A DNA stretch of 64,000 bases from Prorocentrum cordatum (Eukaryota > Sar > Dinophyceae > Prorocentrales > Prorocentraceae). The notes beneath the pieces were generated by a model. The model was not told where the DNA came from and searched no databases. It saw only the letters and a list, made by a program, of their open reading frames with translations. Made by a program: the position numbers and the translations under genes. The stretch spans positions 268,501-332,500 of the forward strand of contig CAUYUJ010015029.1 of the NCBI GenBank assembly GCA_963575745.1, written 5' to 3'. Below are positions 20,191-31,282 of the stretch, one piece after another (position 1 is the first letter of the stretch; each line of letters opens with the position of its first letter).

Positions 20191-23100
20191 CTGCGCGCCC
20201 TTCGCGCCCACCCACTGGCCGAATGCCCTGGCCCCGGGCCTGGCGCGATGTGCTCGAGGTCATATTCCACGCGGTCCCGGGCCATGCCTGCCCGCGCGAG
20301 GCCGGCGGCATGTTGGCCGCCCGCAATGCCCGCGCCATCCCCCCCCCGGCGGCGCGCCGCTTCCAGCGCGCGCGCGCCTTGCGCGAGTGGCCGCGATGCG
20401 CTCGCAAGGACGTGGCGACGTCGAGGCGAGTCCAGTCTGACGGCATCGGGTCGCCGGCGGCTGCGTCGGTTGCTCAGACCGTCTGGGCCCCGCGCCCGCT
20501 GCCGGACTGGCGCGCGCCCCTGGCCGAGCGACGCAGCCGCCCGAGACGCCATGCTGAGCCCCAGCGCTAGATGATGAGCTGGGGCCAGATTCTCCCGCGG
20601 GCGCGGGCGGCAGAGCAGCCTCATGCGCCGCTCCATGGTCTGCGCAATCAGGAAATTGAGCCTGCTGGTCGCGGGGGTGATGGGGCCCTCCAGGTCGCGC
20701 CGGCGCTCGCGAGCGCTGGCCGGCGCGCGGGCGCAGTTGCGCGCGAGGATCCGCGAACCTGCGCTTGCCGAACTCGCAGGCGTGCGCGGGGCGGTCGCGT
20801 TCCTTCCCCTTCTGGCAGCCAGGGCGCTCCCAGTGGGTCGGGGCTCTGCGAAGATGACGGCGCGCTGCTGGATCCCCGGGGCGCATGGGCGAGTCTGCCC
20901 GCGCGCTGCGCTTGCACGCCTTGCAGGTGAAGCGCGAGCGCTCGGCCGCCATTGCGCGCTTGATCTCGCCCTCCGCGGCTCAGGCGGCCACGGTCGGGAA
21001 GGCCGTTGATCGGACGTCGCGCTCGCGATCGCCCAGGTCGCGAGGTGCGGACGCCGCAGACGGCCGCCAGTATGCCCTCGACGAGCCGCTCGGCCATCTT
21101 CGAAAGCCAGATCTCGGCGCCAAAGCTACGCGGCCATCTACGCGGGCATGGGCGCGCCTGTCCGGGCATCTGAAGTTCGCGAACTGTTGGGGGATCTCCG
21201 AAGCGTTGGAGACTGGCCCAGCGGGCTTCATCGAGATACCTCCGCGACGATCTCGAAGCCCAAGCTGACGTTGGTCGAAGATTACCTTGTCCACGCCTGG
21301 CGCTACCAGCACCTCTGGCCATGACGGCTCGTGGAACAGCCTTCATGGTTCGGGCGGCTAGTTGGCGAATGCGCCGCCTTGCCCAAGCTGCATCTGCGCT
21401 AGGTAGCCGCCGAATCGGCCACGGGGGCCGCGTCCTGAGGAATGCAGCCTGATGCGGTAGTTCCGCGCGTAGTTGAAGGTTGCGCAATGACCCAAAGCCA
21501 GCGGGTCGGAGACATGATGGTGACTTCTGGCGATTTGTGTCGAACGCGTCGTTCCACGGCTGGCCGCTGCCTCTCGTCGATGAGCTCACGGCCGGCCTGT
21601 GGCCGAGTCAAAATTCCCGCCAGCTCTAAGGCGGCGGCGGATTGCCAGTCTGCATCGGCGCCCCTCCACCAGAAAACTCTTGAATGTCGGCGAACAAATC
21701 GAATAAAGCGCGGTAAGTGAGGAGCTAGCAGGCGGCGCCGTGGACTGCGATGTTAGAGCGCACCCTGAAGCTCCAGAGTGTTCGAACAATTCGGGGGATA
21801 GCCCTGTGGAGATTAACTATTAATTTCTGGTTCGGGGACCGACGGGCCTCGGAACCACCGCGCGGGCAAACCTGCGGCGAGGTTGCCGCGGGGGTCCTCC
21901 TCGCCGCATTCGCGGCCGCAACCGAAGTGGCCAATAACTTAAAAGCCGAGAACATAGGAAACCAGCCCGGCGAGGTCGGAGCCGCAGTCGTCGGAACGGT
22001 CCTTGGCAACCTGCTTGCAGGTTTAAAACACATGGCAATCCTTTATCTTCGCCTTCAACAAGCTGTGTTCGAATGCAACTAGTAATGGGTGTCGTGCGTC
22101 CGGTCTACCATGGGATGGGAAGATGCGTTTGAGTGGGCATGGTTGTGGGTGTGCTGCTGGGCGTCGTGTTTGCCGTCCGCCTTGGAATTGGAAGATGCGT
22201 TCGAGTCTAGTGAGCAAACTGCCGACGTGCCTAATTGAAAGCGCCGCTTCTTCGATGTGCCCACGCCGCCTGCAAAACACGTGGAGCAGGGGGCGCGTCG
22301 CAACGCTGCGCGGCGCATCAGGGCCGAATGCGCTCGTCGGTTGGTGATCGCCCAGTCGTCGACATGCCAAGCCTGATGTCGCACCGACGCAGTCTGTTGT
22401 GGATGAGCTCCCCGCTGAGCACCTTAAAGACAGAGATGCTGTGCTTTAGCTCTGGACCGACAAGGGTGCGATGCGCGCGGTGCGAACTCGAGTGGAGCGC
22501 GTGAGTGTCGCTCCTCTGCTGAGCTGCTGGTCGTGTCCACTGTTGTCAACGCCAGCCAACGACCATTCCCCTGGCGCCGGAGTCAATGCCTTTGGCGGAC
22601 CAGTTAGGAAGAGTGTCGAGGATGAGGTGGACCTCGCCCCTATTGGCGCCGCATGTAATTCACAATCGGCTGCAATCGGAACTGGGGAACGTGCTGTCGG
22701 ACAACGACTTGCACGCGCCCTCGAAGTCGGCGGTGCGGATGACGTCGAAGTCGCGACCTTCAAATGATCGTGATGTGCCCCGTCCTCGTTTCAAGATCAA
22801 GGCGGGGCGTCCTGGCCCTGCGGCCCGCCCTGCGCCGGCCCCCCCCCTGCGCCCGGGGCCGCGGGCCGCGGAGTCCCGGAGGCGCCCTGGTCATCAATGA
22901 GACTGCGCGCGCCCCCGGCACGGGCCGCCGCTCGGATCCGAGGGGCGGCGGCCCCCGCTGCCCCAAAAGCGCGCGCGGCGAGGGCGCCGGCGGCGACGGC
23001 GGCGGCCGGGGCGCGGGCGAGGAGAACGAACAGAGCGCGTCCTTGGTTGCGGCGCCGGGGGCCATCGCGCCCCTCAAAGTCGAAGTCGCGGCATGCGGGG

Positions 23101-23569
23101 CGCGCCCTGCCAGGGCCTGCGGGGGGGCCTCAGCGGCCTGGGACCGCGCCGCAGCTCCTGAACTTCCATCCGCCCTCGCCTTTTGCCTCTGCCCGGCCCA
23201 AAGCCCACGAAAGCCCCCCGGAGGTCTCTCTCGGACGCGTCTGCCAGTCAGGCGCGGTTGCCATTGCCTTGGCCCGCGCCTTTTCGTTCGATGGCCCTCC
23301 GGGCGCGGCGCGCGGGCCCGCGGTCGCTGAAGCTGCGCCGTCGCGCTCGGGCGCGCTCGCGAGCCAGCGGAGGCGCGCGCCGCGCGGTGCTACAGTCGCG
23401 CCGCGCAGCTCGGGATCGTCCGCGGCAGCTTCTTCCCAGGAGGAGCCGATGGCGTCGGGGTCAGCGCCTGGGACTTGCCGCTGAGTACGCCCCCCGCGCA
23501 GACGACGCCGCGCCGGCGTAGCCGGCGGCTGCTGGCGCGGGAGGGCAAGGTGCATCTCCTATAGCGCAG

Positions 23570-23962
23570 CTAGGCCCATGCTATCCCATCTCGATCTGGC
23601 CATGGTGCCACTGGCATCCCTGCCCCCATACTGCGCGCCCGCGCGCCCGCGAAAATGGCGCGCCGCTGGGCAGGGGGGGCCGCAGGGGCGAGTTTGCCCG
23701 GCGACCCCTTGATCGCGCGACCAATGCGCCGCAGATGGCACGTCGCGCGCGCGAGCTGCCGGGCGTTCGCGAGGCAGGCCACGTCGCGCTGCGAGATCAT
23801 CTCCAAGCGGATTTTCGACGCGCCAACGGCGCGCAGTGGAATGGAGCTGATGCCCTCGTGGCCGATCATGAGTTGACCAGCCTGCTGCGACTGGTCGCGT
23901 AGGATGTCGAGGCTCGCCATAAGGTTGTCGATGCGCTCTTGAGGCAGTCTGTTGAAGCTCAT
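23570..23962 (-). CDS. Coding-like ORF, unknown
   Basis: A minus-strand frame from ATG 23962-23960 to a stop at 23570, about 130 residues. It begins MSFNRLPQERIDNLMASLDI, followed by LRDQSQQAGQLMIGHEG and RLEMISQRDVACLANARQLA. The first ~95 residues are helical and normal in composition, and the tail becomes Ala/Arg/Gly-rich. The frame is open further upstream but compositionally biased there, which favours the ATG at 23962. No domain is recognised. It could be an exon or a transposon remnant. Confidence 0.3.
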   Translation of the reverse strand: MSFNRLPQERIDNLMASLDILRDQSQQAGQLMIGHEGISSIPLRAVGASKIRLEMISQRDVACLANARQLARATCHLRRIGRAIKGSPGKLAPAAPPAQRRAIFAGARARSMGAGMPVAPWPDRDGIAWA

Positions 23963-25279
23963 CGGGCCGACGCTGCCGACGCGCGCTTCTCCTCGCCCAG
24001 TTGGCCCCGCCGCTCGGCCAAACTGCGCGTGGGGATGGCCATCGCGGGCGCGGGGTTGCCGTCGACGAGACCTCCCTGGATCAGGGCGGCGGGCGGCCAT
24101 GCGTCGACGCGCTCGCGCGCCGCGCCGGCGAGGCGCGACGACACGTAGGCCGCCTGGCGAAATTCGCTGAATTCTGAGTTCGGCATGGACCAGATCATCA
24201 CCTCGCGCGCCCATGTCTGGAAAAGGGCACTCGAGCTTGCTGCTCGGCCCCCAGGCGCGGAGGTGCCGCGCGCTGCCGCCCGCGCCGCCTGCGTCCATGC
24301 TGGAGCAGCAACTGGCGATGGCCATCGCGCACACACTGATGGTTTTCCATCCGGAGGGAAGATGCCTCCACGCGCCATGAAGAGAGGTGCCGGAGGCGGG
24401 GGATGCACCAGCGGCCCGGATCGGCAGGGTGCCCCCGATCCGCCGTGAACACTTGCCCCGGATGCGTTCCTCATCGTCTGCGCATTGGGCACATGTTGCT
24501 GCCGCGTAGTTGCGCTGCTCTCGGAAGTCGGAACACCCCGTGAAGCAATGAGGGGCATGGTCCTCGTGCATCACGTGGTTGCGACATTGAGCACCGTCAA
24601 CTGTTGGGACGTCGGGGCCCAGTCCTGCCAGGCTGTGGGAATGTGTGGATCAAGTAAGAGGTCGCGCACAAAGAGATCGAAGGTTTCTCCCAGATCCGTC
24701 TCGGTGTCCAACGGAGTGCTTGTGACACAGTCGCCACGCCCCCCCTTGCATCTGCGTTCTTTCTGCCTGCCCCGCCCAGGGCTCTTGTGACACAATCACC
24801 CAAAGCTCGTGCCGTTTCCTTACACCGTAGATGCGAATGTTGCGTCGAGCAACTGCCTGACGTTTGCGGCAACACCGACAGGCGGGTGCGTTGACGGCAG
24901 GGGGCCCACGAACTGCGCAGACAAAGTCCATGCGAGCCCGGGAAGGATCGCTGAGGGCTCCGGCGCGCTACGAGGTTCGTCGTCGTCTTCGGCGGCGCGG
25001 CCAGGGTCCTTGTTATTCTCGTTGAACGTTTTGTTGAGGTGGATGCGCGCTTTTCCCGTCACCACTTCTGGCGGACGGGCGGGCGCTGCCCCGGCGGGCC
25101 CGAAGGCCCTGGGGCGACGTATCCTGCCATGGCGATCGGGAAATTAATGCGCGAAGACGACGAGGGCAGATGAGCAGCGGGACGATGTAGAACAGCAAGA
25201 ACAGCGTCGGCGGGTGGGAACCTTGGCAATCGAGGCGCGGCAGTACATAGCGGCCGTGGAATTGAAGCCGAAGCAACGC

Positions 25280-25465
25280 TACCCACTAAAGACATGACTG
25301 TGAGAGGAAAAACATCACATCTATAATGGTGTTTCGTACAGCGGAAGGGGTGTGTCAAAAACGAGTCGGAGACGGGCACGTTACCTGGCCAGGCTGTGAA
25401 TCTGCGGAAGGCAGGCAGTCGGGGCACAGGCGAAGAATGGGTGAGCAAGGTCGGACCCCCGTTCG
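25280..25465 (+). repeat. Dispersed repeat family 2, copy 2
   Basis: Collinear with 11930-12175 (see that entry). It ends just before the GGA microsatellite. Confidence 0.6.
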
Positions 25466-25487
25466 ACTGATATGAGATAGAGGGAAG

Positions 25488-25620
25488 CAGAAGAGGAGGA
25501 GGAGGAGGAGGAGGAGGAGGAGGAGGAGGAGGAGGGGGGGGCGGATGAGAAGGAGGAGGAGGAGGAGGAGGAGGAGGAGGAGGAGGACTGGGATGAGAAC
25601 GAGAAAGGCGAAGAGGAGGA
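25488..25620 (+). repeat. (GGA)n microsatellite
   Basis: Two long GAG/GGA runs separated by a short G-rich interruption. The following 25620-26060 is purine-rich without a recognised gene. Confidence 0.95.
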
Positions 25621-26307
25621 CAGGGGGAGAAGGGAATGGATTGAGTTGGACTGGTGGGTCCCCTTTGAGGATGAAGAGGATGTGGCAGAGGGGCGAGGAA
25701 TAAGGGTGAGAACGAGGGGGATAGGACGGGGTATGATGGGGATGGGATGAGGAGGGGTTGGGGATGGAGGAGGCGGGGGGGGGACAAGCTGGAGGGAGGA
25801 TGCGAACAAAAGGACGGGCAAGGACGGCGAGGAGGAACATGGTGGGGACGAAAAAGGAGGAGGGGAGGGGTTGGATGAGCGGGGAACAGAAGAGGAGGAG
25901 GAGGAGGAGGAGGAGGATTTTGCTTGGATTTTGCTTGCCGTTCAACTGTGCCATGAGCACGAGAGCACAGCCATCGATATTGAAGCCACCCCTATTCCAG
26001 GCTTTCCCTGGGCGAGAGGGCCCCCCAAAACTTCGCAGCTGAAAAATCAACCACTGCGATTCTGGCGCCGAGCACTGGCCGCGCTCCAGCACGGCGTGGG
26101 CGCTCCGCGCTCACCCGCCGCGGCGGCGCGTTCCGCGCGCCGCCGCGGTCTCCTCCGGCCCAGCCCCAGCGGGGGAGTGGACCGCAGCGACACTGTGAAC
26201 CCCGGGGGGAGGAGAGAAGAGGAGAGGGAGAGGGGGGAGGAGGGAGGAGCCAGGAGAAAGGAGGAAGGAAGGGGCACAGTCCCACCGCGGCCTACCCCCC
26301 TCCCCCG

Positions 26308-26480
26308 GGGGGGCGAGGAGGAGGAGGACGAGGAGGAGGAGGAGGAGGAGGATGAGGAGGAGCAGAAGGAGCAGGAGGAGCAGGAGGACGAGGAGGACGA
26401 CGAACATAATGGGGGAGTGGGGGAAAAGAGGACAGAAAGGAGGAAGGCGGCGATCAAGGAGGCGGAGGAAGACGGGGAAT
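26308..26480 (+). repeat. GAG-rich tract
   Basis: GAGGAG/GACGAG runs. The encoded poly-Glu or, on the other strand, poly-Ser frames are artefacts. Confidence 0.85.
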
Positions 26481-26689
26481 AAGATGGATAGTAGACCAAG
26501 ACGCGGAGTACAAGTATATTGTCGCCGTCCGCTGCACACCTCGTCTCGGTCAATCTCCATCCCAGTACGGTTCCTCGCCTTGTGGCGCTTCCTCCAAGCA
26601 GAAGAAGGAGGATACAGGTGCGGAGGAGGACAACGAGGCTCATCCCGCCTCCTCCTCGTCATCCGCCTCCCCGTCATCATCTCCATCAT

Positions 26690-26967
26690 GTGCTCCTCAT
26701 CCCCATTACTCTCCCTCGCCTCCCCATCATCGTCATCCCCAGCAACATCGTCATCATCAAGATGATCACCAACATCATCATCGCCGTCATAATCATCACC
26801 GCAATCATCATCATCGTCATCATCATGAGCACGATCATGATCAACATCGCCGTCATCATCATCATCATCATCATCATCAGCTTCAAAAGAACAAGTATCA
26901 TCATCATACCCCTCATCATCATCAATATCATCAACATGTTCATCATCATCAACATCATCATCATCAG

Positions 26968-27016
<49 letters not shown>

Positions 27017-27900
27017 TTCATCAGCCTCGTCATCATTAGCAGCAGCAGCATCGCCGCCACCACACATACCACCATCCTCAGCATCAGCAGAATCACGATC
27101 ATCATCGTCGGGATCAGCACCGGCATCGTGATCCCTGCATCAGCATCAACATCAGAAGCATAGTCGGCATCATCAGCAGCATCCGCCTCGTCATCGCTAG
27201 CATCATCACCATCCTCATCACCATTACCATCATCAACACCATCGTCCTCATCACAATCGCCACCACCGTTAGAATCATCATCTTCTTCACCACCATAATC
27301 ATCATCAACCTAATCACCAGTGTCCTAATCGACATGCCCACCATCCTCAACCAGATCATCGTCACCACCATCAGAATCATCAACATCCGAATCATCATCA
27401 TCACCATCCTCATCATCATCATCATCCTCATCATCATCATCATCATCCTCATCACCATCACCAGTACCATCTTCATATTTATCAGCAACATCAGCAACCT
27501 CTTGTCTATCACCACCATCATCAATGACATCAGCCTCATCTTCATCATCAGCATCAACATGATCATCACCAGTATCATAATCAACACCATCGTCCTCATC
27601 ACCATCGCCATACCCATCATAATCATCAACGTATTCATCATCCAGATCATCGTCAACCTAATCATCAGTGCCCCAATCGATATGCCCACCATCCTAAACC
27701 AGATCATCATGAATACCATCACAAACATCATCATTCCGATCATCCTCATGACCATCCTCATCATCATCCTCATCCTCATCATCACCATCAGCAATACAAT
27801 GTTCATTTTCATCAGCAACATCAGCAACATGATGTCTACTACCACCATCATCAACGACATCATCATCAGCATCATCATGCTCTACCCTACGTCCTGTGAG
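26690..27900 (+). repeat. ~1.2-kb CAT/ATC trinucleotide tract
   Basis: Imperfect CAT repeats with CAA, CAC, CAG and CGT variants for about 1.2 kb. All forward frames and their complements can stay open, producing poly-Ile/Ser/His and poly-Met/Asp frames that are not genes. Confidence 0.95.
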
Positions 27901-28019
27901 ATGCCACATACATTCTACTCCATCATATGAGCCCATTCTGCCGAGCTCCGGTTGATGTACCCGCTCCTGATCCAGCCGATGTTGCGGCAGCTGTAACTGC
28001 TGCTGCAATTGGTGATGCT

Positions 28020-28216
28020 GCTTCTCTTTCTCGCCCTCCTCTATGTCATCCCCCCCGTTTCATCCTTCTCCTTCTCATCGTGCTCCTCCTGCTCCTCATC
28101 CCCTCCCTACACACCTCAAACTCATCCGTCAGCCCCTCCTGTCCAGTCTCCTCCTCATCCTCATCCTCTCGCCGCGCTTTCTCCACCTCCTTCTCCACCT
28201 CCTCCTCCTCCTCCTC
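28020..28216 (+). repeat. Pyrimidine-rich CTC tract
   Basis: TCCTCCT-rich run directly preceding the spliced-leader-like sequence. Confidence 0.8.
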
Positions 28217-28238
28217 GCCGTAGCCATGTTGGCTGAAG
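28217..28238 (+). other. Spliced-leader relict
   Basis: Reads G then CCGTAGCCAT, a G where the canonical leader has T, TTGGCT, a G where it has C, then AAG. This matches the 22-nt dinoflagellate spliced leader at 20 positions. The next bases are CGATCC, not a GT donor, so it does not look like a spliced-leader RNA gene. The likely source is a trans-spliced mRNA that was reverse-transcribed and reinserted. A chance match this good in 64 kb is very improbable. Confidence 0.8.
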
Positions 28239-29530
28239 CGATCCGCTGCTGACAGGTAGGGGCGTTGCCTGAGCCACCGCCGGCAAACTCGTGAATGGCA
28301 ATGCCAAACGGGGGGAATCAAAAAGGCTAGATTCGACCTCAGTGTAGCACGTGTATGTGCATCTCGGTGGAGCCATGGGAGGAGGCGCTGTAGGTCCAGC
28401 GCCAGGACATAACGTCACCGGCTATGACGCTGGGCAACGTTCCCTGGACCAGAACGTCACTGGACTCGAGCGACCAGAACACTAGGCCCAACGTTCCCCG
28501 CGCCCCAGCGGGGGTCGGGCTCCGTGTCAGGAGCACTACCACACAGTTGAATCTAAGCGTGCGAAAAAAATGCGCAGCAACTGCAAGCGACGAAGGGCAG
28601 CAGCGATGGGCGTCACCGGCTAGGGTGGCCACGGCGTGCAATACAGCCGGCGGCGTCGGGAAGGGCAGTGGCTGCAAACGGCAGGGCGAAGTTGCACCCG
28701 ACGCCATCAACTACAGCAAAGGTCTCACGGAGTGCGAGAAAGGCATGAAGTGGCTTTACCAAGAGGGTAGCGGCGGCAGCGTGCGAGAGAGCGGCAATCG
28801 GGGCGATGCCATCCACGCCAGCGGCTGTAAGAACGGGGCCGCTGGTGGAGACAACGCCGATCCAGGCCCACCACGTTTACGACGATGGACGCCTTGTTAC
28901 CCACCAGCCCTTGGAGGTCTTCGGACGTCTTCTTGTGGTCTTCGGCGGTTTTCTGACGATCTTCGGCGGTCTTCGTCCATTACATGCGGCTGTCGACACA
29001 AAGCTGGATAGTTGCGGTTACGAAGGATCCATGACCGAACACCTACCGAAACACACACTACTCCAGCCGCAAAGCGGGGAGCCCGGCTGGAATGAGGCGA
29101 AGCAGCGCCGGGCCCACCACACGATCCCCCAACGCGAGGCAGGGACCGGGGTGGAAGGATGGAAGAAGGGAGTGCCGCAGCGTTAGGTGCATGTTCGCAA
29201 GCGCAGCGGTGCCACGTCGTGCGAGAAAGGTAGGCCGTGGCAGCATGAGAGGAGGAAAGACGCGAGACTAACGTCATCAGCTACAATGCTGGGCCCATCG
29301 CTGGAGCCAGCGTAGCGCAGTGGCAGCAGACGCGGTCAGCTATACCGTTGGGACCAGCTTGCGCGAAGGAGGCTCAAGAGTGCGCGTGCAGAGGTCCGAG
29401 ACCAGGGGCAGGCAGTAGCAGCAGCGGTTGTCGGTGCGAGAAGGCAGGCAGCGGCAGCAGCGGTTGCCAGTGCGAGAAGCCATTTTTGGCCAGTCGAGCG
29501 CAGTCATTCGCTCCACGACTCCCTGATGGT
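28239..29530. other. Sequence downstream of leader relict
   Basis: If the leader relict marks a retroposed mRNA, its body would begin here. A plus-strand frame at 28424-29011 is open for 195 residues with fairly normal composition in its middle (YSKGLTECEKGMKWLYQEG) but no domain, and it does not connect to the leader. A ~33-bp direct duplication (GCAGCAGCGGTTG...GTGCGAGAAG) lies at about 29415-29480. Confidence 0.3.
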
Positions 29531-29935
29531 CTGGCTGGCAGTAAAACAAGATCCTAGCGAAATCCTCCTCCTACATCCTGCCCATTGCTGTCTGTGACCT
29601 CTCGTCCCCTGCTCCCTCTCCCCCATCTCCCCCTAGCCTGTTCCTCCTTCGCCTCCTCGTTTCCTTCCTTCCTACTGCCATTACTTCCCATTCCTCGACT
29701 GCCTTCTTCTCCTCCTGAACCTCCTTTCCTTCCTTAGTCTCCTCTCCCTCCCCTTCCTCAATTACCCGTGTATGCCGTGCTACTACATACTCCCACTCTG
29801 TCACATAGCAGGCCGATAACAACCTCACACGGGACGCTCCATCCTAATCAACAATCTTGGCGAAGGACCCAGGGACGCTCCATCCAATGCAACTGCGGAT
29901 GTCGCCAGGCAAGTGACGTAAAGGAAGGGGGCCAC
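29531..29935. other. Pyrimidine-rich region, no gene
   Basis: CCTCCT-rich stretch, then mixed sequence leading into the 90-bp satellite. Possibly an inverted, diverged fragment of dispersed repeat family 1 (CTACATCCTGCCCATTG near 29572), but this is weak. Confidence 0.3.
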
Positions 29936-30530
29936 CAACCGTGCGAGGAGTGTGCCGTAATGGGCGGGAGAGATGCATGCGGACGGTGGCGCTGGGGCCT
30001 TGGGTGGAGCTCCCTGTGGGGTCACGAAACGTGTGAGGGGTGTGTCGAAATGGGCAGTGGAGACGCATGTCAACTGTGCCACTGGGACCCTCGGAGCTCC
30101 CTCTGGGGCTACAGAACGTGTGAGGGGTGTGCCGACATGGGCAGGGGAGATGTATGCAAACTGTGCCACTCAGACCTTCGGTGGAGCTCCCTATGGGGTC
30201 ACGGATTTTGTGAGGGGTATTCCGCAGCGGGCGGGCGAGACGCATGCGAACGGTGGAACTGGGGGCGTGGAGCCGTGGTGCTGGGGCCTCGGGTGGAGCA
30301 CCCTATGGGCCCGCGGACCGTGAGAGGGGTTTGCCGTAATGGGTGAGGCGGACGCATGCGGTCGATGGTACTGGGGCCTTGGGTGGACCTATCAATTGGG
30401 CCACGAGCCGCGGGAGGGGTGTGCCGTAATGGGCGTGGGGGACGCATGCAGCCAGTGGCACCAAGGCCCTGGGTGGAGCTCCCCTTTAGGTCCACGAACC
30501 ATGTGAGGAGTGTGCCGAAATAGTCATAAG
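29936..30530 (+). repeat. ~90-bp tandem satellite, second array
   Basis: About six or seven units sharing GGTGGAGCTCCCTATGGGG, TCACGAA-CGTGTGAGGGG and TGTGCCGAAATGGGC with the array at 18.2-19.0 kb, in the same orientation. Confidence 0.88.
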
Positions 30531-31233
30531 CCGCGGGGCGCTGTCACCTAAAGTCGAGGACTCAACACCACAGGATGGATTGACACCTCCTCCTGATGTG
30601 TTGTTACGGTCAGCACTCATATTACAACGTCCACGTTGTGCTCTCACCATGGGCGGTTTGTCGTCGTCCTTACAACATGCGTGGTGGGAATGGGACGGGC
30701 CCACATAGCGCGAGAAAAGGTAAAATGTCGCTCTCGCCTCGGTGTCGCCCAATATCCCTGAGAGATGAGCTCCCCCGTGGGCGGGGCGCACACATTTCGC
30801 TCGCCAACTCGTCAACCGCAAGGTCGCGCGAAACCGAGCAAATCTATCCCTCCACTGTGCGCAGGGCATATTTTTCAAACGCTCAGTCGTTGCACTGCTT
30901 CTTCGGAGCGGCACATGCTTCGGCTTCTCCGCGCTCATCGGGAACTTGGCCGAACCAAAAGAAGGCTGAATGGTGCTCTCGCCCCAGCTCCGCGCCAAGA
31001 TTATCTGGAAAGTCTCCTCGCGGCCCGCTTTCTTTCTCACGCCAAGTCGTCGGAAGCGGGACCGCGAGCGAGCTCCTTCCAGTCGCTGGGGGGACGCGCG
31101 CCAGTCCCAAAATCAAGTAGCGCCCCACGGCTCCTTCCCCCCCCCCCTTGGCTCCCCTCCACCCTCCTCCTCCCCTCCCCGCCCTGTGACGCGGCCGCCC
31201 CTGCTCTTCATCGCGCTGCTGCTGCTGCTGCTG

Positions 31234-31282
<49 letters not shown>

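Larger units (their letters stand above)
19046..25250. other. GC-rich block with coding-like islands
   Basis: About 6 kb of GC-rich DNA in which most long frames on either strand are compositional. A few minus-strand islands look more protein-like and are listed separately. Another possible island is a CKACKR...HLRRAPTHW segment near 20900. A plus-strand frame at 21750-22082 has a hydrophobic tail (VVGTVLGNLLAGLKHMA) but no other support. This may be a decayed retroelement, but no diagnostic motif was found. Confidence 0.35.

Noticed and set aside
26111-27126. Frames rich in Met, Asp, Ile, Ser and His across CAT repeats
   Set aside because: Direct translation of CAT/ATC triplets. Open in several frames at once.
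28217-28238. Functional spliced-leader RNA gene
   Set aside because: No GT donor follows the leader, and two core bases differ.
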